Positions 51,426 to 61,034 are shown, counted from the stretch's first letter. The stretch: DNA of 64,000 nucleotides from Aminipila sp963524205 (GCA_963524205.1 CAURED010000008.1:70633-134632); one strand, 5' to 3'. Notes: a model not told the origin generated them from the sequence alone. Made by a program: numbers and translations.

Positions 51426-51454
51426 TTGCAAGATAGCGTAAAATAGTCTAAAAT
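51426..51454 (+). promoter_or_regulatory. Promoter of the MBL hydrolase/HAD pair
   Basis: -35 TTGCAA (51426-51431), a 17-nt spacer and -10 TAAAAT (51449-51454). It is divergent from the trk promoter, with only 7 bp between the two -35 boxes. Confidence 0.6.
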
Positions 51455-51498
51455 TAAGAGTGGTTTTGGTATTAGTATGCATATTAAGAGGTATAAAT

Positions 51499-52089
51499 AT
51501 GAGAATAAAGAGAATTGTAGGCGGTAACTTAGAAAGTAATGGATATATTATTTTTCAAAAAACAGGCGAGAACTGTTTTGTAATAGATCCAGGATACAAT
51601 GCTGACAAATTCGTAAAGCAGATAAAGGAGTTAAAATTAAAACTCAAAGGGATTTTGCTTACTCATCATCACTATGATCATACGGGTGCAGTTGAACGAT
51701 TGAGTGAAATAAAAGAATGTCCGGTCTATATGCATTGGGGAGATTTAGATTTGTATAAATCTAAAGTTGACATAACAATGGAACACGGAATGAAGATCGA
51801 TTTGGATGGAGAAGAGCTAATTGTGCTGCATACTCCAGGACATACAGAGGGCAGTGTATGCTTTTATTCTGAGAAGAGCAAGCTGGTATTTACTGGGGAT
51901 ACTATTTTTAATGTAGACTTAGGAAGAACGGATTTGAAAGATGGGTCTGATTTTAAAATGGCAAATTCTATAAGAGAGATTATAGATAAGTGGGAAAATG
52001 ATATAAGCATCTACCCAGGACATGGAGATTCATGCAATATGAAGTTTGTAAGGAAATATAATCAAGAATTTTTAGATATAATAGGGTGA
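51499..52089 (+). CDS. Metallo-beta-lactamase-fold hydrolase, glyoxalase II-like
   Basis: A 196-residue MBL-fold protein with the metal motif LTHHHYDHTG, then HTPGHTEGS, FTGDTIF and YPGHGD, which supply the full dinuclear metal site. Short proteins like this (YqgX/YcbL group) are annotated as hydroxyacylglutathione hydrolase-like but often act on other thioesters. The start at 51499 follows AAGAGGT. It lies 4 nt before a HAD phosphatase gene. Confidence 0.9.
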   Translation: MRIKRIVGGNLESNGYIIFQKTGENCFVIDPGYNADKFVKQIKELKLKLKGILLTHHHYDHTGAVERLSEIKECPVYMHWGDLDLYKSKVDITMEHGMKIDLDGEELIVLHTPGHTEGSVCFYSEKSKLVFTGDTIFNVDLGRTDLKDGSDFKMANSIREIIDKWENDISIYPGHGDSCNMKFVRKYNQEFLDIIG

Positions 52090-52093
52090 GTAT

Positions 52094-52918
52094 ATGGCAA
52101 TTAAATTAATCGCATTAGATTTAGATGGAACAACTTTAAACAGTGAAGGAAAATTAACTACATTCACTGAGAAAACTTTAAACAGAGCAACTGAAAAAGG
52201 GATTCATGTTGTGATTGCTACGGGCAGAGTCTGTTCTGCATTACCAGAAGAAGTTTTAAAAGTATCAGGTATTGAGTATGCAATTACTTCTAATGGAGCA
52301 GCGATTATTAATTTGAGGAAAGAAAAAATAATTTATGAGAATTGTATTGAACCCAAGGCCCTTGAGAGTGTATATAAGCTATTAAGTCAGCATGATTTTA
52401 TGGTAGAAGTTTTTTTAAAAGGGAAAGCTTATGTAGAAAAACGTACTTTTGAAAACTTAGAAAAAGTAGGAATTCCTGAAAGCAGCATAATATATGTAAA
52501 AAGAACAAGGCTACCTTACATAAATGTTTTAAACATGATGATTAACAATAAAGAAAATATCGAAAATATAAATATTAATTTTGGAAATCAGAAGGATAAG
52601 GAAATTATGAGAGAAAAACTCATGCGTGTTAAGGACGTTACCATCACCAGTTCAATGGAACATAATTTAGAAATTGGCGGGGCAACCACCAGCAAAGCTT
52701 CAGCTCTAAAAGAATTATGCAATAAACTTGGAATAAAAACAGAACAAATTATGGCATGTGGTGACAGTCCTAATGATGAAGCTATGATGGAAGTTGCAGG
52801 CCTGCCAGTTGCAATGGGAAATGCAAAAGAATCAATCAAGGCAATGGCAAAATACATAACTGGTACGAATGACGAAGATGGTGTAGCAATAGCCATAGAA
52901 AGATTTGCATTAAAATAA
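52094..52918 (+). CDS. HAD-superfamily Cof-type phosphatase
   Basis: A 274-residue HAD hydrolase of the Cof (C2B cap) type. Motif I is LDLDGTTL with the nucleophile Asp9, motif II VIATGR, motif III Lys in SKASALKEL, and motif IV GDSPNDEAM. Such enzymes dephosphorylate sugar phosphates, FMN or related small molecules; the substrate cannot be read from sequence. It is co-transcribed with the MBL hydrolase and ends at a terminator. Confidence 0.92.
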   Translation: MAIKLIALDLDGTTLNSEGKLTTFTEKTLNRATEKGIHVVIATGRVCSALPEEVLKVSGIEYAITSNGAAIINLRKEKIIYENCIEPKALESVYKLLSQHDFMVEVFLKGKAYVEKRTFENLEKVGIPESSIIYVKRTRLPYINVLNMMINNKENIENININFGNQKDKEIMREKLMRVKDVTITSSMEHNLEIGGATTSKASALKELCNKLGIKTEQIMACGDSPNDEAMMEVAGLPVAMGNAKESIKAMAKYITGTNDEDGVAIAIERFALK

Positions 52919-52924
52919 TTATTT

Positions 52925-52957
52925 ATCCGGTATAAGCAAATACCGGATTTTAATTTT
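52925..52957 (+). terminator. Terminator after the HAD gene
   Basis: 9-bp perfect stem ATCCGGTAT/ATACCGGAT with a 6-nt loop and a T-rich tail. Confidence 0.85.
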
Positions 52958-52964
52958 ATATTAA

Positions 52965-52993
52965 TTGACAAATTATTACATTAAATATAAAAT
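52965..52993 (+). promoter_or_regulatory. Promoter of the yraN-comM-dprA-topA-hslVU cluster
   Basis: -35 TTGACA (52965-52970, consensus), a 17-nt spacer and -10 TAAAAT (52988-52993), 46 nt before yraN. Confidence 0.75.
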
Positions 52994-53038
52994 ATAGTAA
53001 AAATACAATTAAATATAAACACAGGAAGGAGAGTACAA

Positions 53039-53380
53039 ATGAGTCTTGGATTACAGGGGGAAGAGGTTGCTGCCAACTATTTAAAAAATAAGGGCTATCA
53101 AGTGATTGAACGTAATTTTAGATGCAAAATGGGGGAAATTGATATTATTGCATGTATACATAGGACTTTAGTTTTTGTGGAGGTCAAGACTAGGAGAAGT
53201 TTAAATTATGGGCTTCCTTGCGAAGCAGTTACTAAAACTAAGCAGGTACATATAAAAAGAGTTGCAGCTTTTTATGCTATGAAAAATAATGTGGTTGATA
53301 TAACCCAAAGAATAGATGTAGTAGAGATTTTGTACCAAGGTGAAAAAGCATATATACGACACATAGAAAATGCATTTTAG
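53039..53380 (+). CDS. yraN: YraN family (UPF0102) endonuclease-fold protein
   Basis: A 113-residue protein of the UPF0102 family with a restriction-endonuclease-like core: GEEVAANYL, a metal-binding GEIDII and VEVKTR (the E-x-K pair). A role in DNA processing or recombination is suspected from its frequent linkage to dprA and comM, but the activity is not established. AAGGAG precedes the ATG. Confidence 0.92.
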   Translation: MSLGLQGEEVAANYLKNKGYQVIERNFRCKMGEIDIIACIHRTLVFVEVKTRRSLNYGLPCEAVTKTKQVHIKRVAAFYAMKNNVVDITQRIDVVEILYQGEKAYIRHIENAF

Positions 53381-53390
53381 GAGGTTAAAA

Positions 53391-54935
53391 ATGTTATCAA
53401 AAGTTTATACGGGTTCACTATATGGATTAGTGACAAAGTTAGTTTCTGTTGAGACAGATTTGTCTTCTGGGCTCCCATCTTTAGTAATGGTTGGGCTTCC
53501 TGACATTACTGTAAGAGAATCAAAAGATCGTGTTAGAAATGCAATAATGAATTCAGGCTATAAGTTCCCTGCTAAAAGGATAACTGTTAATTTATCGCCC
53601 GCTAACACTAAAAAAGAGGGAAGCCATTTTGACTTACCCATTGCAGTGGGACTTTTAGCTTCGATTGGTATAATACCAGAATGCAATAACTTAAAAGAAT
53701 ATGCTTTTATGGGGGAACTATCTTTAGCTGGTAATATCAACAGAATTGATGGGGCACTACCGCTAATTGTAGGGCTTAAAGAATGTGGAATTAATAAGAT
53801 TGTTTTGCCAAGAGATAATGTTGCAGAGGCATCCCTTGTAAAAGATGTAGAATTATATCCTGTAGGCAGACTCTTGGAATTGGTGGAACATTTTAACGAA
53901 ATAAGTCAAATTACACCTTACAAGGGAAAAAGTAAAATGGTATATGATAAAACAAATTATGGTATTGATTATGCTGATGTAGCAGGACAGGAGAATGTAA
54001 AGAGAGCAGTGACTATTTGTTGCGCTGGTGGCCATGGGTTGCTTTTAATGGGACCACCAGGATCAGGTAAATCTATGATTTCAAAAAGAATTCCTACGGT
54101 AATGCCTGAAATGACCTATGAGGAATGTTTGGAGGTCACCAAAATATATAGCATAGGTGGGAAATTATCTAAAGAGTTACCAATGATAACGGAGCGTCCT
54201 TTTCGTGCACCTCATCATACGATTTCAGGAGCAGCGCTTGTAGGCGGCGGAAATAAACCAATGCCGGGAGAATTGTCGCTGGCTCATTTAGGGGTATTAT
54301 TTTTGGATGAAATTTGTGAATTTAATAAGAACATATTAGAAATGCTTAGACAGCCTTTAGAGGACAGTCATGTTACAATTGCAAGGGCAGGTGGAAATTA
54401 CAACTTTCCCTGTCAAGTAATGCTTGTAGCAGCCAGTAATCCATGTCCGTGTGGATATTTAGGAAGCCAAAGCCATGAGTGTACTTGTAGTCAGACACAA
54501 ATTAACCATTATAAAAATAAAATATCAGGACCATTACTAGACAGGATTGATTTGCACGTTCAAGTGTTGCCAATAGAATCTAATTTTTTTTCAAGTCAAA
54601 ATTTGGATTCTGTAAGTTCATTTGAAATGAGAAAAAAAGTAGAAATGGCAAGGAAAAAACAGATGAAAAGATATAAAAAACAGTCTATTTTATTTAATTC
54701 TCAGCTTACACCAGCTCTTATAAAACAATACTGCAAACTGAACCAAGAAAGTGAAAATCTTATGAACTCTGCATTTAAAGCTTTGTCGCTAAGTGCAAGA
54801 GCATATAGTAAGGTAATTAAAATCTCTCGTACGATTGCGGATCTAGAAAATAGTGACAACATACAAACTATCCATGTTGCAGAAGCTTTAAGATACAGAA
54901 TGTTAAAGGGGAATACAAAAGGAATAGGTGAATAA
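53391..54935 (+). CDS. comM: YifB/ComM family Mg-chelatase-like AAA+ ATPase
   Basis: A 514-residue protein with an N-terminal ChlI/Lon-like domain (about 1-170), a Mg-chelatase AAA+ core with P-loop LMGPPGSGKSM, Walker B VLFLDEICEF, and a C-terminal domain with a CPCGY/CTCS cysteine cluster. In naturally competent bacteria ComM is a branch-migration helicase for integrating donor DNA. The start at 53391 follows AGGAGG; the frame from 53370 overlaps yraN. dprA follows after 2 nt. Confidence 0.93.
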   Translation: MLSKVYTGSLYGLVTKLVSVETDLSSGLPSLVMVGLPDITVRESKDRVRNAIMNSGYKFPAKRITVNLSPANTKKEGSHFDLPIAVGLLASIGIIPECNNLKEYAFMGELSLAGNINRIDGALPLIVGLKECGINKIVLPRDNVAEASLVKDVELYPVGRLLELVEHFNEISQITPYKGKSKMVYDKTNYGIDYADVAGQENVKRAVTICCAGGHGLLLMGPPGSGKSMISKRIPTVMPEMTYEECLEVTKIYSIGGKLSKELPMITERPFRAPHHTISGAALVGGGNKPMPGELSLAHLGVLFLDEICEFNKNILEMLRQPLEDSHVTIARAGGNYNFPCQVMLVAASNPCPCGYLGSQSHECTCSQTQINHYKNKISGPLLDRIDLHVQVLPIESNFFSSQNLDSVSSFEMRKKVEMARKKQMKRYKKQSILFNSQLTPALIKQYCKLNQESENLMNSAFKALSLSARAYSKVIKISRTIADLENSDNIQTIHVAEALRYRMLKGNTKGIGE

Positions 54936-54937
54936 GC

Positions 54938-55804
54938 ATGGATATTAAGGAATGTATTAAAAAAGTATCTATAGAATCTGAAGATTACCCTAGCTTATTA
55001 AAGTATATAAAAGACCCCCCGCAGCAACTTTATTTTATAGGAAATATTAAATTGGCAGAGTTTCCGGCAGTGGCGGTGGTAGGATCAAGGAAAGCCTCAT
55101 CTTATGGAAAATGGGCTGCGTATGAAATTGGAAAGCGTTTGGCAGAGAATGACATAGCGGTAGTAAGTGGAATGGCAGCGGGAATTGATTCCACAAGTCA
55201 CAAAGGAGCACTTTCTGCAAATGGCAACACAATTGCGGTGCTAGGATGTGGTATAGATATCTGCTTTCCAGCTTTTAATCGGGAGCTTAGAAATGAAATA
55301 GTGCAAAAAGGTCTTTTAATGTCAGAATATCCACCAGGATACCCTGGAAGCAGATTTACTTTTCCTCACAGAAATAGAATAATAAGTGGTTTATCTCTGG
55401 CTACTGTAATTGTGGAAGCAGGGCTAAATAGTGGATCGCTTATTACAGCAGAGAGAGCCGCGGAGCAAGGTAGAACTGTTTTTTCAGTTCCAGGTAATAT
55501 AAACAGTTTTTATTCTATAGGCGCAAATAAATTAATTCAGGATGGAGCATATCCGTTGGCTTTAATTGATGACATATTTAACGTTTTAGGAATAAATAAA
55601 AAGAATGTAGCAAATATTATAGAGCAACTTGGAAAAGACGAGCAAAAGGTGGTGAAAATTATTAGTGAATGTGGAGAAGTATCAGTAGATTTCATATGTA
55701 GAAAGATGAATTTGAAGATTTCAGAGGTTAATGCCATCATTACAATTTTAGAAATGAAAGGGGTGGTTTATTCGGCACTTGGCAAAATTTTTATTGCAAA
55801 CTGA
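54938..55804 (+). CDS. dprA: DNA-processing protein DprA (Smf)
   Basis: Loads RecA on incoming single-stranded DNA in transformation. The 288 residues have a short N terminus (YPSLLKYIKDPPQQLYFIG), the Rossmann-like core with VVGSRKASSYG, SGMAAGIDSTSHKGAL and SGSLITAERAAEQGR, and a small C-terminal winged-helix (about 230-288). It starts 2 nt after comM, with GGTGAAT inside the end of comM. No other competence genes are in the window. Confidence 0.95.
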   Translation: MDIKECIKKVSIESEDYPSLLKYIKDPPQQLYFIGNIKLAEFPAVAVVGSRKASSYGKWAAYEIGKRLAENDIAVVSGMAAGIDSTSHKGALSANGNTIAVLGCGIDICFPAFNRELRNEIVQKGLLMSEYPPGYPGSRFTFPHRNRIISGLSLATVIVEAGLNSGSLITAERAAEQGRTVFSVPGNINSFYSIGANKLIQDGAYPLALIDDIFNVLGINKKNVANIIEQLGKDEQKVVKIISECGEVSVDFICRKMNLKISEVNAIITILEMKGVVYSALGKIFIAN

Positions 55805-55882
55805 TGAAAATAGAAATATAATCATTTTTTGTATAGAGATAATAATATAAGAAGAAAAAATTTCCCTTAGGAGGATTATTAT

Positions 55883-57967
55883 ATGGCAAGCTCTAAAAAC
55901 TTGGTGATTGTGGAATCACCATCAAAGGCAAAAACAATAGGTAAATTTTTAGGAAGCAAATATAAAGTGGTTGCTTCGGTTGGTCATGTTAGGGATTTGC
56001 CCAAAAGCAAATTAGGAATAGATTTAGAAAATAATTTTGAACCTCAGTACATAGCCATAAGAGGAAAAGGTGATGTTATTAAAGCTATGAGACAAGAGGC
56101 AAAAAATGCTGACAAAGTATATCTGGCAACTGACCCGGACCGTGAAGGGGAAGCTATTTCATGGCACATTGCTCATCTTTTGGGAATTGATCCTACTAAA
56201 GCCTGCAGAATCGTTTTTAATGAAATCACTAAAAATGCTATTCAAACTGCAGTAAAAAATCCAAGAACAATTGATACAAAATTAGTAGATGCACAACAGG
56301 CAAGAAGAGTTTTAGACAGACTTGTTGGATATCAGATTAGTCCATTATTATGGAGAAAAATAAGACGAGGTTTAAGTGCTGGTCGTGTGCAATCTGCAGC
56401 ACTTAAGCTTATTTGCGATAGAGAAAATATTATAAAGGATTTTAAACCCGTAGAATACTGGAATATTGCAGCTATACTTTCTGATATGAATGAACAAAAG
56501 GGTAAATCCTCTGAAAAGAAGAAGTTTACTGCTAAATTAATCGAGTATATGGGCAAGAAAATTACTGTCGAAAATAAAGAAATGGCTGATACTGTTGTAG
56601 ATGCATTGAATAAGCATGATTACATTGTAAAAAATGTAGAGAAAAAAGAAAGAAATAAAAGACCTTATGCACCTTTTACTACTAGTAGCCTGCAGCAGGA
56701 TGCTGCAAATAAATTAGGCTTTTATACTAAAAAAACCATGATGATAGCTCAACAATTATACGAAGGTATAGAAGTTAAAGGACATGGAACAGTTGGTTTG
56801 GTAACCTATATCAGAACCGACTCTGTAAGAATTTCAGAAGAAGCAAAAGCAGCAGCAAAAGTATTTATTGAAGAAAAATATGGAGATAAGTATTATGCAA
56901 TTAACTCTTTTTCAAATAAGAAAAAGGACGTGCAGGATGCTCATGAAGCCATAAGACCCAGCTATATAGATTTAGTTCCAGATGAAATAAAAGAATCTTT
57001 AACAAAAGATCAATATAATTTATATAAATTGATTTGGTCTAGATTTATGGCGAGCCAGATGGCAGCTGCAGTATATGATTCTATGGCGGTTGAAATAGAA
57101 AATGGCGAGTATACTTTAAAAGCAAATGGTTCAAAACTTAAGTTTGATGGATATTTAAGAGTATATCAGGATTCGGGTGAAGAAAATCATGAAAAGATGT
57201 TACCTGAACTTCAGGTTGGTAATAAATTAAATCTGCAAGATTTGCAATGTGACCAAAACTTTACACAGCCTCCATCAAGGTACACAGAAGCAAGTCTGGT
57301 AAAGGATTTAGAAGAAAAAAATATAGGTAGACCAAGTACGTATGCTCCTATTATAGCTACTCTTATGGATAGAAAATATGTATCCAGAGAAAAGAAATCT
57401 TTATTTCCAACAGATCTAGGCTTTATTGTTACAGAATTAATGGAAAAGTATTTTAAGGAGATTGTTGATGTTGGATTTACAGCGGAACTTGAAGATCGCC
57501 TTGATGATATTGAAATAGAAAATTTAGATTGGAAAAATATAGTTAGTGATTTTTACAAAATACTTAAGGATGAATTGGAAATTGCGGATAAAGAAATTGA
57601 AAAAGTTAAATTAGAAGATGAACTGACAGGAGAAATGTGTGAACTCTGTGGAAAGCCTATGGCGAAGAAAAGCGGTAGGTTTGGAGATTTTATTGCATGC
57701 ACAGGTTATCCAGAGTGCAAGAACACGAAACCAATTATTACAAAGGTAGATGCTACCTGTCCAAAATGCGGCAGTGACATTGTGGCTAGAAAAGGAAAAA
57801 ATGGCAGAATGTTCTATGGGTGCAGTGGTTACCCTGAGTGTAATCAAGTTTTCTGGAGTAAACCTACAAATAAAAAGTGTCCAGAATGTGGCGCTATATT
57901 AATTGAGAAAAAAACGAAAACAAGCTCTTTGGCATGTTCAAACAGCGAATGTGGGTATAAAGAATAA
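55883..57967 (+). CDS. topA: DNA topoisomerase I
   Basis: Type IA topoisomerase that relaxes negative supercoils. The 694 residues have the TOPRIM domain (LVIVESPSKAKTIGKFLG and TDPDREGEAISWH), the catalytic Tyr in VTYIRTDSVRIS, and three C-terminal four-cysteine zinc ribbons (about 578-608, 622-650 and 660-692). AGGAGG precedes the ATG. It is 78 nt after dprA and 24 nt before hslV. Confidence 0.97.
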   Translation: MASSKNLVIVESPSKAKTIGKFLGSKYKVVASVGHVRDLPKSKLGIDLENNFEPQYIAIRGKGDVIKAMRQEAKNADKVYLATDPDREGEAISWHIAHLLGIDPTKACRIVFNEITKNAIQTAVKNPRTIDTKLVDAQQARRVLDRLVGYQISPLLWRKIRRGLSAGRVQSAALKLICDRENIIKDFKPVEYWNIAAILSDMNEQKGKSSEKKKFTAKLIEYMGKKITVENKEMADTVVDALNKHDYIVKNVEKKERNKRPYAPFTTSSLQQDAANKLGFYTKKTMMIAQQLYEGIEVKGHGTVGLVTYIRTDSVRISEEAKAAAKVFIEEKYGDKYYAINSFSNKKKDVQDAHEAIRPSYIDLVPDEIKESLTKDQYNLYKLIWSRFMASQMAAAVYDSMAVEIENGEYTLKANGSKLKFDGYLRVYQDSGEENHEKMLPELQVGNKLNLQDLQCDQNFTQPPSRYTEASLVKDLEEKNIGRPSTYAPIIATLMDRKYVSREKKSLFPTDLGFIVTELMEKYFKEIVDVGFTAELEDRLDDIEIENLDWKNIVSDFYKILKDELEIADKEIEKVKLEDELTGEMCELCGKPMAKKSGRFGDFIACTGYPECKNTKPIITKVDATCPKCGSDIVARKGKNGRMFYGCSGYPECNQVFWSKPTNKKCPECGAILIEKKTKTSSLACSNSECGYKE

Positions 57968-57991
57968 TATATGAAAGAGAGGTAAGGTTAG

Positions 57992-58531
57992 ATGATACAA
58001 TTTCATGCAACTACTATAGTAGCAGTAAGAAGAGGTGATGGCGACATTTGCATTGGAGGCGATGGTCAGGTTACTATGGGTGAAACTACAGTAATGAAAC
58101 ATACCGCAAAAAAGGTGAGAAAAATTTATAAGAACTCAGTAATTACAGGCTTTGCAGGCTCTGTTTCTGATGCGTTTTCATTAACCGAAAAGTTCGAAAA
58201 AAAGCTTGAAGAGCATTCCGGTAATTTAAAAAAAGCAGCAGTTGCTTTAGCTCAAATGTGGAGATCAGATAAGGCTATGAGAAATCTTGAAGCTTTAATG
58301 ATTGCGGTTGATAAGGAGAGCATGCTGCTTATATCTGGAAATGGTGAAGTTATTGAACCAGATCAGGATTTTATTGCGATTGGTTCAGGCGGAAATTTTG
58401 CTTATGCAGCAGCAAATGCATTATTTAATCACACAGATATGAAGGCTGAGGATATTGTTAGGGAATCACTAAAAATAGCATCTTCTATTTGTGTTTATAC
58501 AAACGAGAATATTTCAGTAGAAAGACTGTAG
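57992..58531 (+). CDS. hslV: ATP-dependent protease HslVU, peptidase subunit
   Basis: Proteasome-related N-terminal nucleophile protease (ClpQ/CodW). The 179 residues begin MIQFHATTIVAVRRG, so the likely nucleophile is Thr7 after removal of a six-residue propeptide; GGDGQVTMG and GSGGNFAYAAA are conserved. It forms a complex with the HslU ATPase encoded 12 nt downstream. Confidence 0.97.
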   Translation: MIQFHATTIVAVRRGDGDICIGGDGQVTMGETTVMKHTAKKVRKIYKNSVITGFAGSVSDAFSLTEKFEKKLEEHSGNLKKAAVALAQMWRSDKAMRNLEALMIAVDKESMLLISGNGEVIEPDQDFIAIGSGGNFAYAAANALFNHTDMKAEDIVRESLKIASSICVYTNENISVERL

Positions 58532-58543
58532 GAGGGATTGAAT

Positions 58544-59968
58544 ATGGGAGAACTATACAATATGACGCCAAAGCAGATTGTGGCGGAACTTGATAAGTAT
58601 ATAATCGGTCAGGATGAGGCAAAAAAATCAGTAGCGATTGCTTTAAGAAATAGATATAGAAGAAGTCTTTTGCCTGATGAGATGAGAGAAGAGATTACCC
58701 CTAAGAATATTTTAATGATGGGGCCTACGGGTTGTGGTAAAACTGAAATCGCAAGAAGACTTGCGAAACTTATGGATGCACCGTTTGTAAAGGTTGAAGC
58801 TACTAAATTTACTGAAGTTGGTTATGTTGGAAGAGATGTAGATTCAATGGTTAGAGACTTAGTGGAGGCTTCTATTAGAATAACGAAGCAGAAACGGCTG
58901 CAGGAAAAATATTCAATAGCAGAAGAAATAGCGGAAGAAAAGATTATTGAAGCTATTATACCTGGAAAGAAAAAATCTACATCTTCTGGTGGAAGTACTT
59001 TAAAAACGCCTTTTGATTTTATATTAAGCGGAGGGTATCAGCAGGCACAAAAACCTCAGCTTGAAGAGGACAAAAATGCAGATAAAAGTGATATAGAACT
59101 TGCCAGAGAACAAGTAAGGCAGCAGTTAAGAGCAGGAATGTTGGAAGAACAATACATTGAAATTCAAGTAAATGAAACACCTAAAACAAATAATTTAGAT
59201 CTTGGAAATGAAGGCATGGGTATTGCTATTGGAAATATTTTTGGTGATATGATGCCGCCAAAAAAGAAAAATAAGAAAGTTAAAGTAAAAGATGCAAGAA
59301 AAATTTTAAGGGAACAAGAAGCACAGAATCTGATAGACATGGATCAGGTAACCGAGGAAGCTTTAGAAAATGCAGAGCAAAATGGTATTATTTTTATAGA
59401 TGAAATAGACAAGATTGCTTCTGGCTCAAGCTATAAATCAGGTGCTGATGTTTCAAGAGAAGGAGTCCAAAGAGACATTCTTCCTATAGTGGAAGGAAGT
59501 GTGGTAAACACAAAATATGGACCGGTAAAGACGGATCATGTATTGTTTATAGGGGCTGGAGCATTTCATATTTCTAAACCAACAGACTTAATTCCTGAAC
59601 TTCAGGGCAGATTTCCAATCAGAGTAGAGCTGGAGAATTTGACAAAGGATTCTTTTGTAAAAATTCTTACTATACCTGAGAATGCTTTATTGAAACAACA
59701 TAAGATGCTTTTGGAAACTGAAGGAATAAAAATTACTTTCACGGATGATTCTGTTGAAGAAATCGCAACTATGGCTTTTCTAATGAATGAGCAGACTGAA
59801 AATATAGGAGCTAGAAGACTCCACACTATTATGGAGAAACTTCTTGAGGACATTTCATTTAATATTCCAGAGATGGAAGAGCAAGAAATTGTAATAAACG
59901 AAACTTATGTAAAGGAAAAGTTTGTGGAGAAAATTCATGAAGACGATATAGACAAATTTATTCTTTAA
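58544..59968 (+). CDS. hslU: ATP-dependent protease HslVU, ATPase subunit
   Basis: AAA+ unfoldase (ClpY/CodX) that feeds substrates to HslV. The 474 residues have P-loop MGPTGCGKTEIARR, a long I domain insert (about 130-280), Walker B IIFIDEIDKIA, sensor motif and the C-terminal tail EDDIDKFIL that inserts into HslV. I start at ATG 58544, 7 nt after GGAGGG, not at TTG 58538. A terminator follows. Confidence 0.97.
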   Translation: MGELYNMTPKQIVAELDKYIIGQDEAKKSVAIALRNRYRRSLLPDEMREEITPKNILMMGPTGCGKTEIARRLAKLMDAPFVKVEATKFTEVGYVGRDVDSMVRDLVEASIRITKQKRLQEKYSIAEEIAEEKIIEAIIPGKKKSTSSGGSTLKTPFDFILSGGYQQAQKPQLEEDKNADKSDIELAREQVRQQLRAGMLEEQYIEIQVNETPKTNNLDLGNEGMGIAIGNIFGDMMPPKKKNKKVKVKDARKILREQEAQNLIDMDQVTEEALENAEQNGIIFIDEIDKIASGSSYKSGADVSREGVQRDILPIVEGSVVNTKYGPVKTDHVLFIGAGAFHISKPTDLIPELQGRFPIRVELENLTKDSFVKILTIPENALLKQHKMLLETEGIKITFTDDSVEEIATMAFLMNEQTENIGARRLHTIMEKLLEDISFNIPEMEEQEIVINETYVKEKFVEKIHEDDIDKFIL

Positions 59969-59984
59969 TCTTGACAAAAATAAG

Positions 59985-60022
59985 CAGATTGGTATATCTT
60001 TTATAGTACCAATCTGTTTTTT
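59985..60022 (+). terminator. Terminator of the topA-hslVU cluster
   Basis: 10-bp perfect stem CAGATTGGTA/TACCAATCTG with a 12-nt loop and a run of six T. Confidence 0.92.
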
Positions 60023-60067
60023 AGTAAAAAAATGACGAATTTTAGCGTAATTGTATGTAAAATAAAA

Positions 60068-60123
60068 AGTTTTTAGAAAAATCAAAAAAATGTCTTGATT
60101 CTTTTTTAGAAAAGATATAATAT
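60068..60123 (+). promoter_or_regulatory. codY promoter with a possible CodY site
   Basis: -35 TTGATT (60095-60100) and TATAAT/TAATAT at 60116-60123 (15-17-nt spacing, boxes overlap). A weak CodY-box-like sequence (12 of 15) lies at 60068-60082, upstream of the -35. The match is not strong in such AT-rich DNA. Confidence 0.45.
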
Positions 60124-60187
60124 AAAAAGCATAGAAAATGGGACAGAGTTGGTCTTGAATATAAATAAAAGGAGAAAAAAGTAAAAT

Positions 60188-60967
60188 ATGGAAAAAGATA
60201 TATTAAGCAAAATTAGAAAATTGAATTGGGTACTGCAGGAAAGCCCTACAGGAGCCTTTTCTTTTGATGAGCTTTGCAATATTTTAAGTGATATGATGGA
60301 TGCTAATGTGTACATTGCAAATTTAAGAGGTAAAGTTATTGGTGTACATTATAAAATTAAATCTGATAGTTCAACTATTACAGATCCTGAAACAGGAATT
60401 GAAAAATTTCCAAATGAATACAATGAAGCTTTATTGAAAGTGACTTCCACTGAAGCTAATCTTAAGGCAGAAGATGCTCTTGAGATTTTTAAATATGATT
60501 ATGATACGTATGATAAGCTGCACACTATTATTCCTATTCTTGGTGGTGGACAGAGATGGGGAACTCTTATTTGTACAAGATATGAACCAGAATTCAGTAA
60601 CGAGGATTTAGTTTTAGGTGAATACGGTGCTACAGTAGTTGGACTTGAAATACAAAGAAGAAAAACACTTGAATTTGAAGAAGAAGAGAGAATGAGATCA
60701 ATTGTTCAGATGGCTATCGGTACGTTATCTTACTCTGAGATTGAAGCAGTACAACAGATATTTGCTGAGTTAAATGGGAATGAAGGACTATTAGTTGCCA
60801 GTAAGATCGCTGACAGATCTGGAATTACTAGATCAGTTATTGTTAATGCACTTCGTAAACTTGAAAGTGCAGGAGTTATTGAGTCACGTTCACTTGGCAT
60901 GAAGGGAACACATATTAAAATCTTAAATTCTAAATTCTATGAAGAACTTGAAAAGATGGATATGTAG
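60188..60967 (+). CDS. codY: GTP-sensing global transcriptional regulator CodY
   Basis: Represses nitrogen, amino acid and peptide uptake genes when branched-chain amino acids and GTP are plentiful. The 259 residues have the N-terminal GAF domain (about 1-155), a linker helix and the C-terminal winged helix with ASKIADRSGITRSVIVNAL and LESAGVIESRSLGMKGTHIK, which is conserved in characterised CodY proteins, so the standard CodY box should apply here. It follows hslU, as in B. subtilis, but has its own promoter. Confidence 0.97.
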   Translation: MEKDILSKIRKLNWVLQESPTGAFSFDELCNILSDMMDANVYIANLRGKVIGVHYKIKSDSSTITDPETGIEKFPNEYNEALLKVTSTEANLKAEDALEIFKYDYDTYDKLHTIIPILGGGQRWGTLICTRYEPEFSNEDLVLGEYGATVVGLEIQRRKTLEFEEEERMRSIVQMAIGTLSYSEIEAVQQIFAELNGNEGLLVASKIADRSGITRSVIVNALRKLESAGVIESRSLGMKGTHIKILNSKFYEELEKMDM

Positions 60968-61034
60968 CTAATTAATATTACACAATTTGCCCTCGTTCAG
61001 CATATAATGATATATCTGTTCGGGGGTGTTTTTT

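Noticed and set aside
60991..61007. Sigma-E promoter before yunB
   Set aside because: CATATAAT fits a sigma-E -10, but the only -35-like TAATATT is about 21 nt upstream where 14-15 nt is expected.
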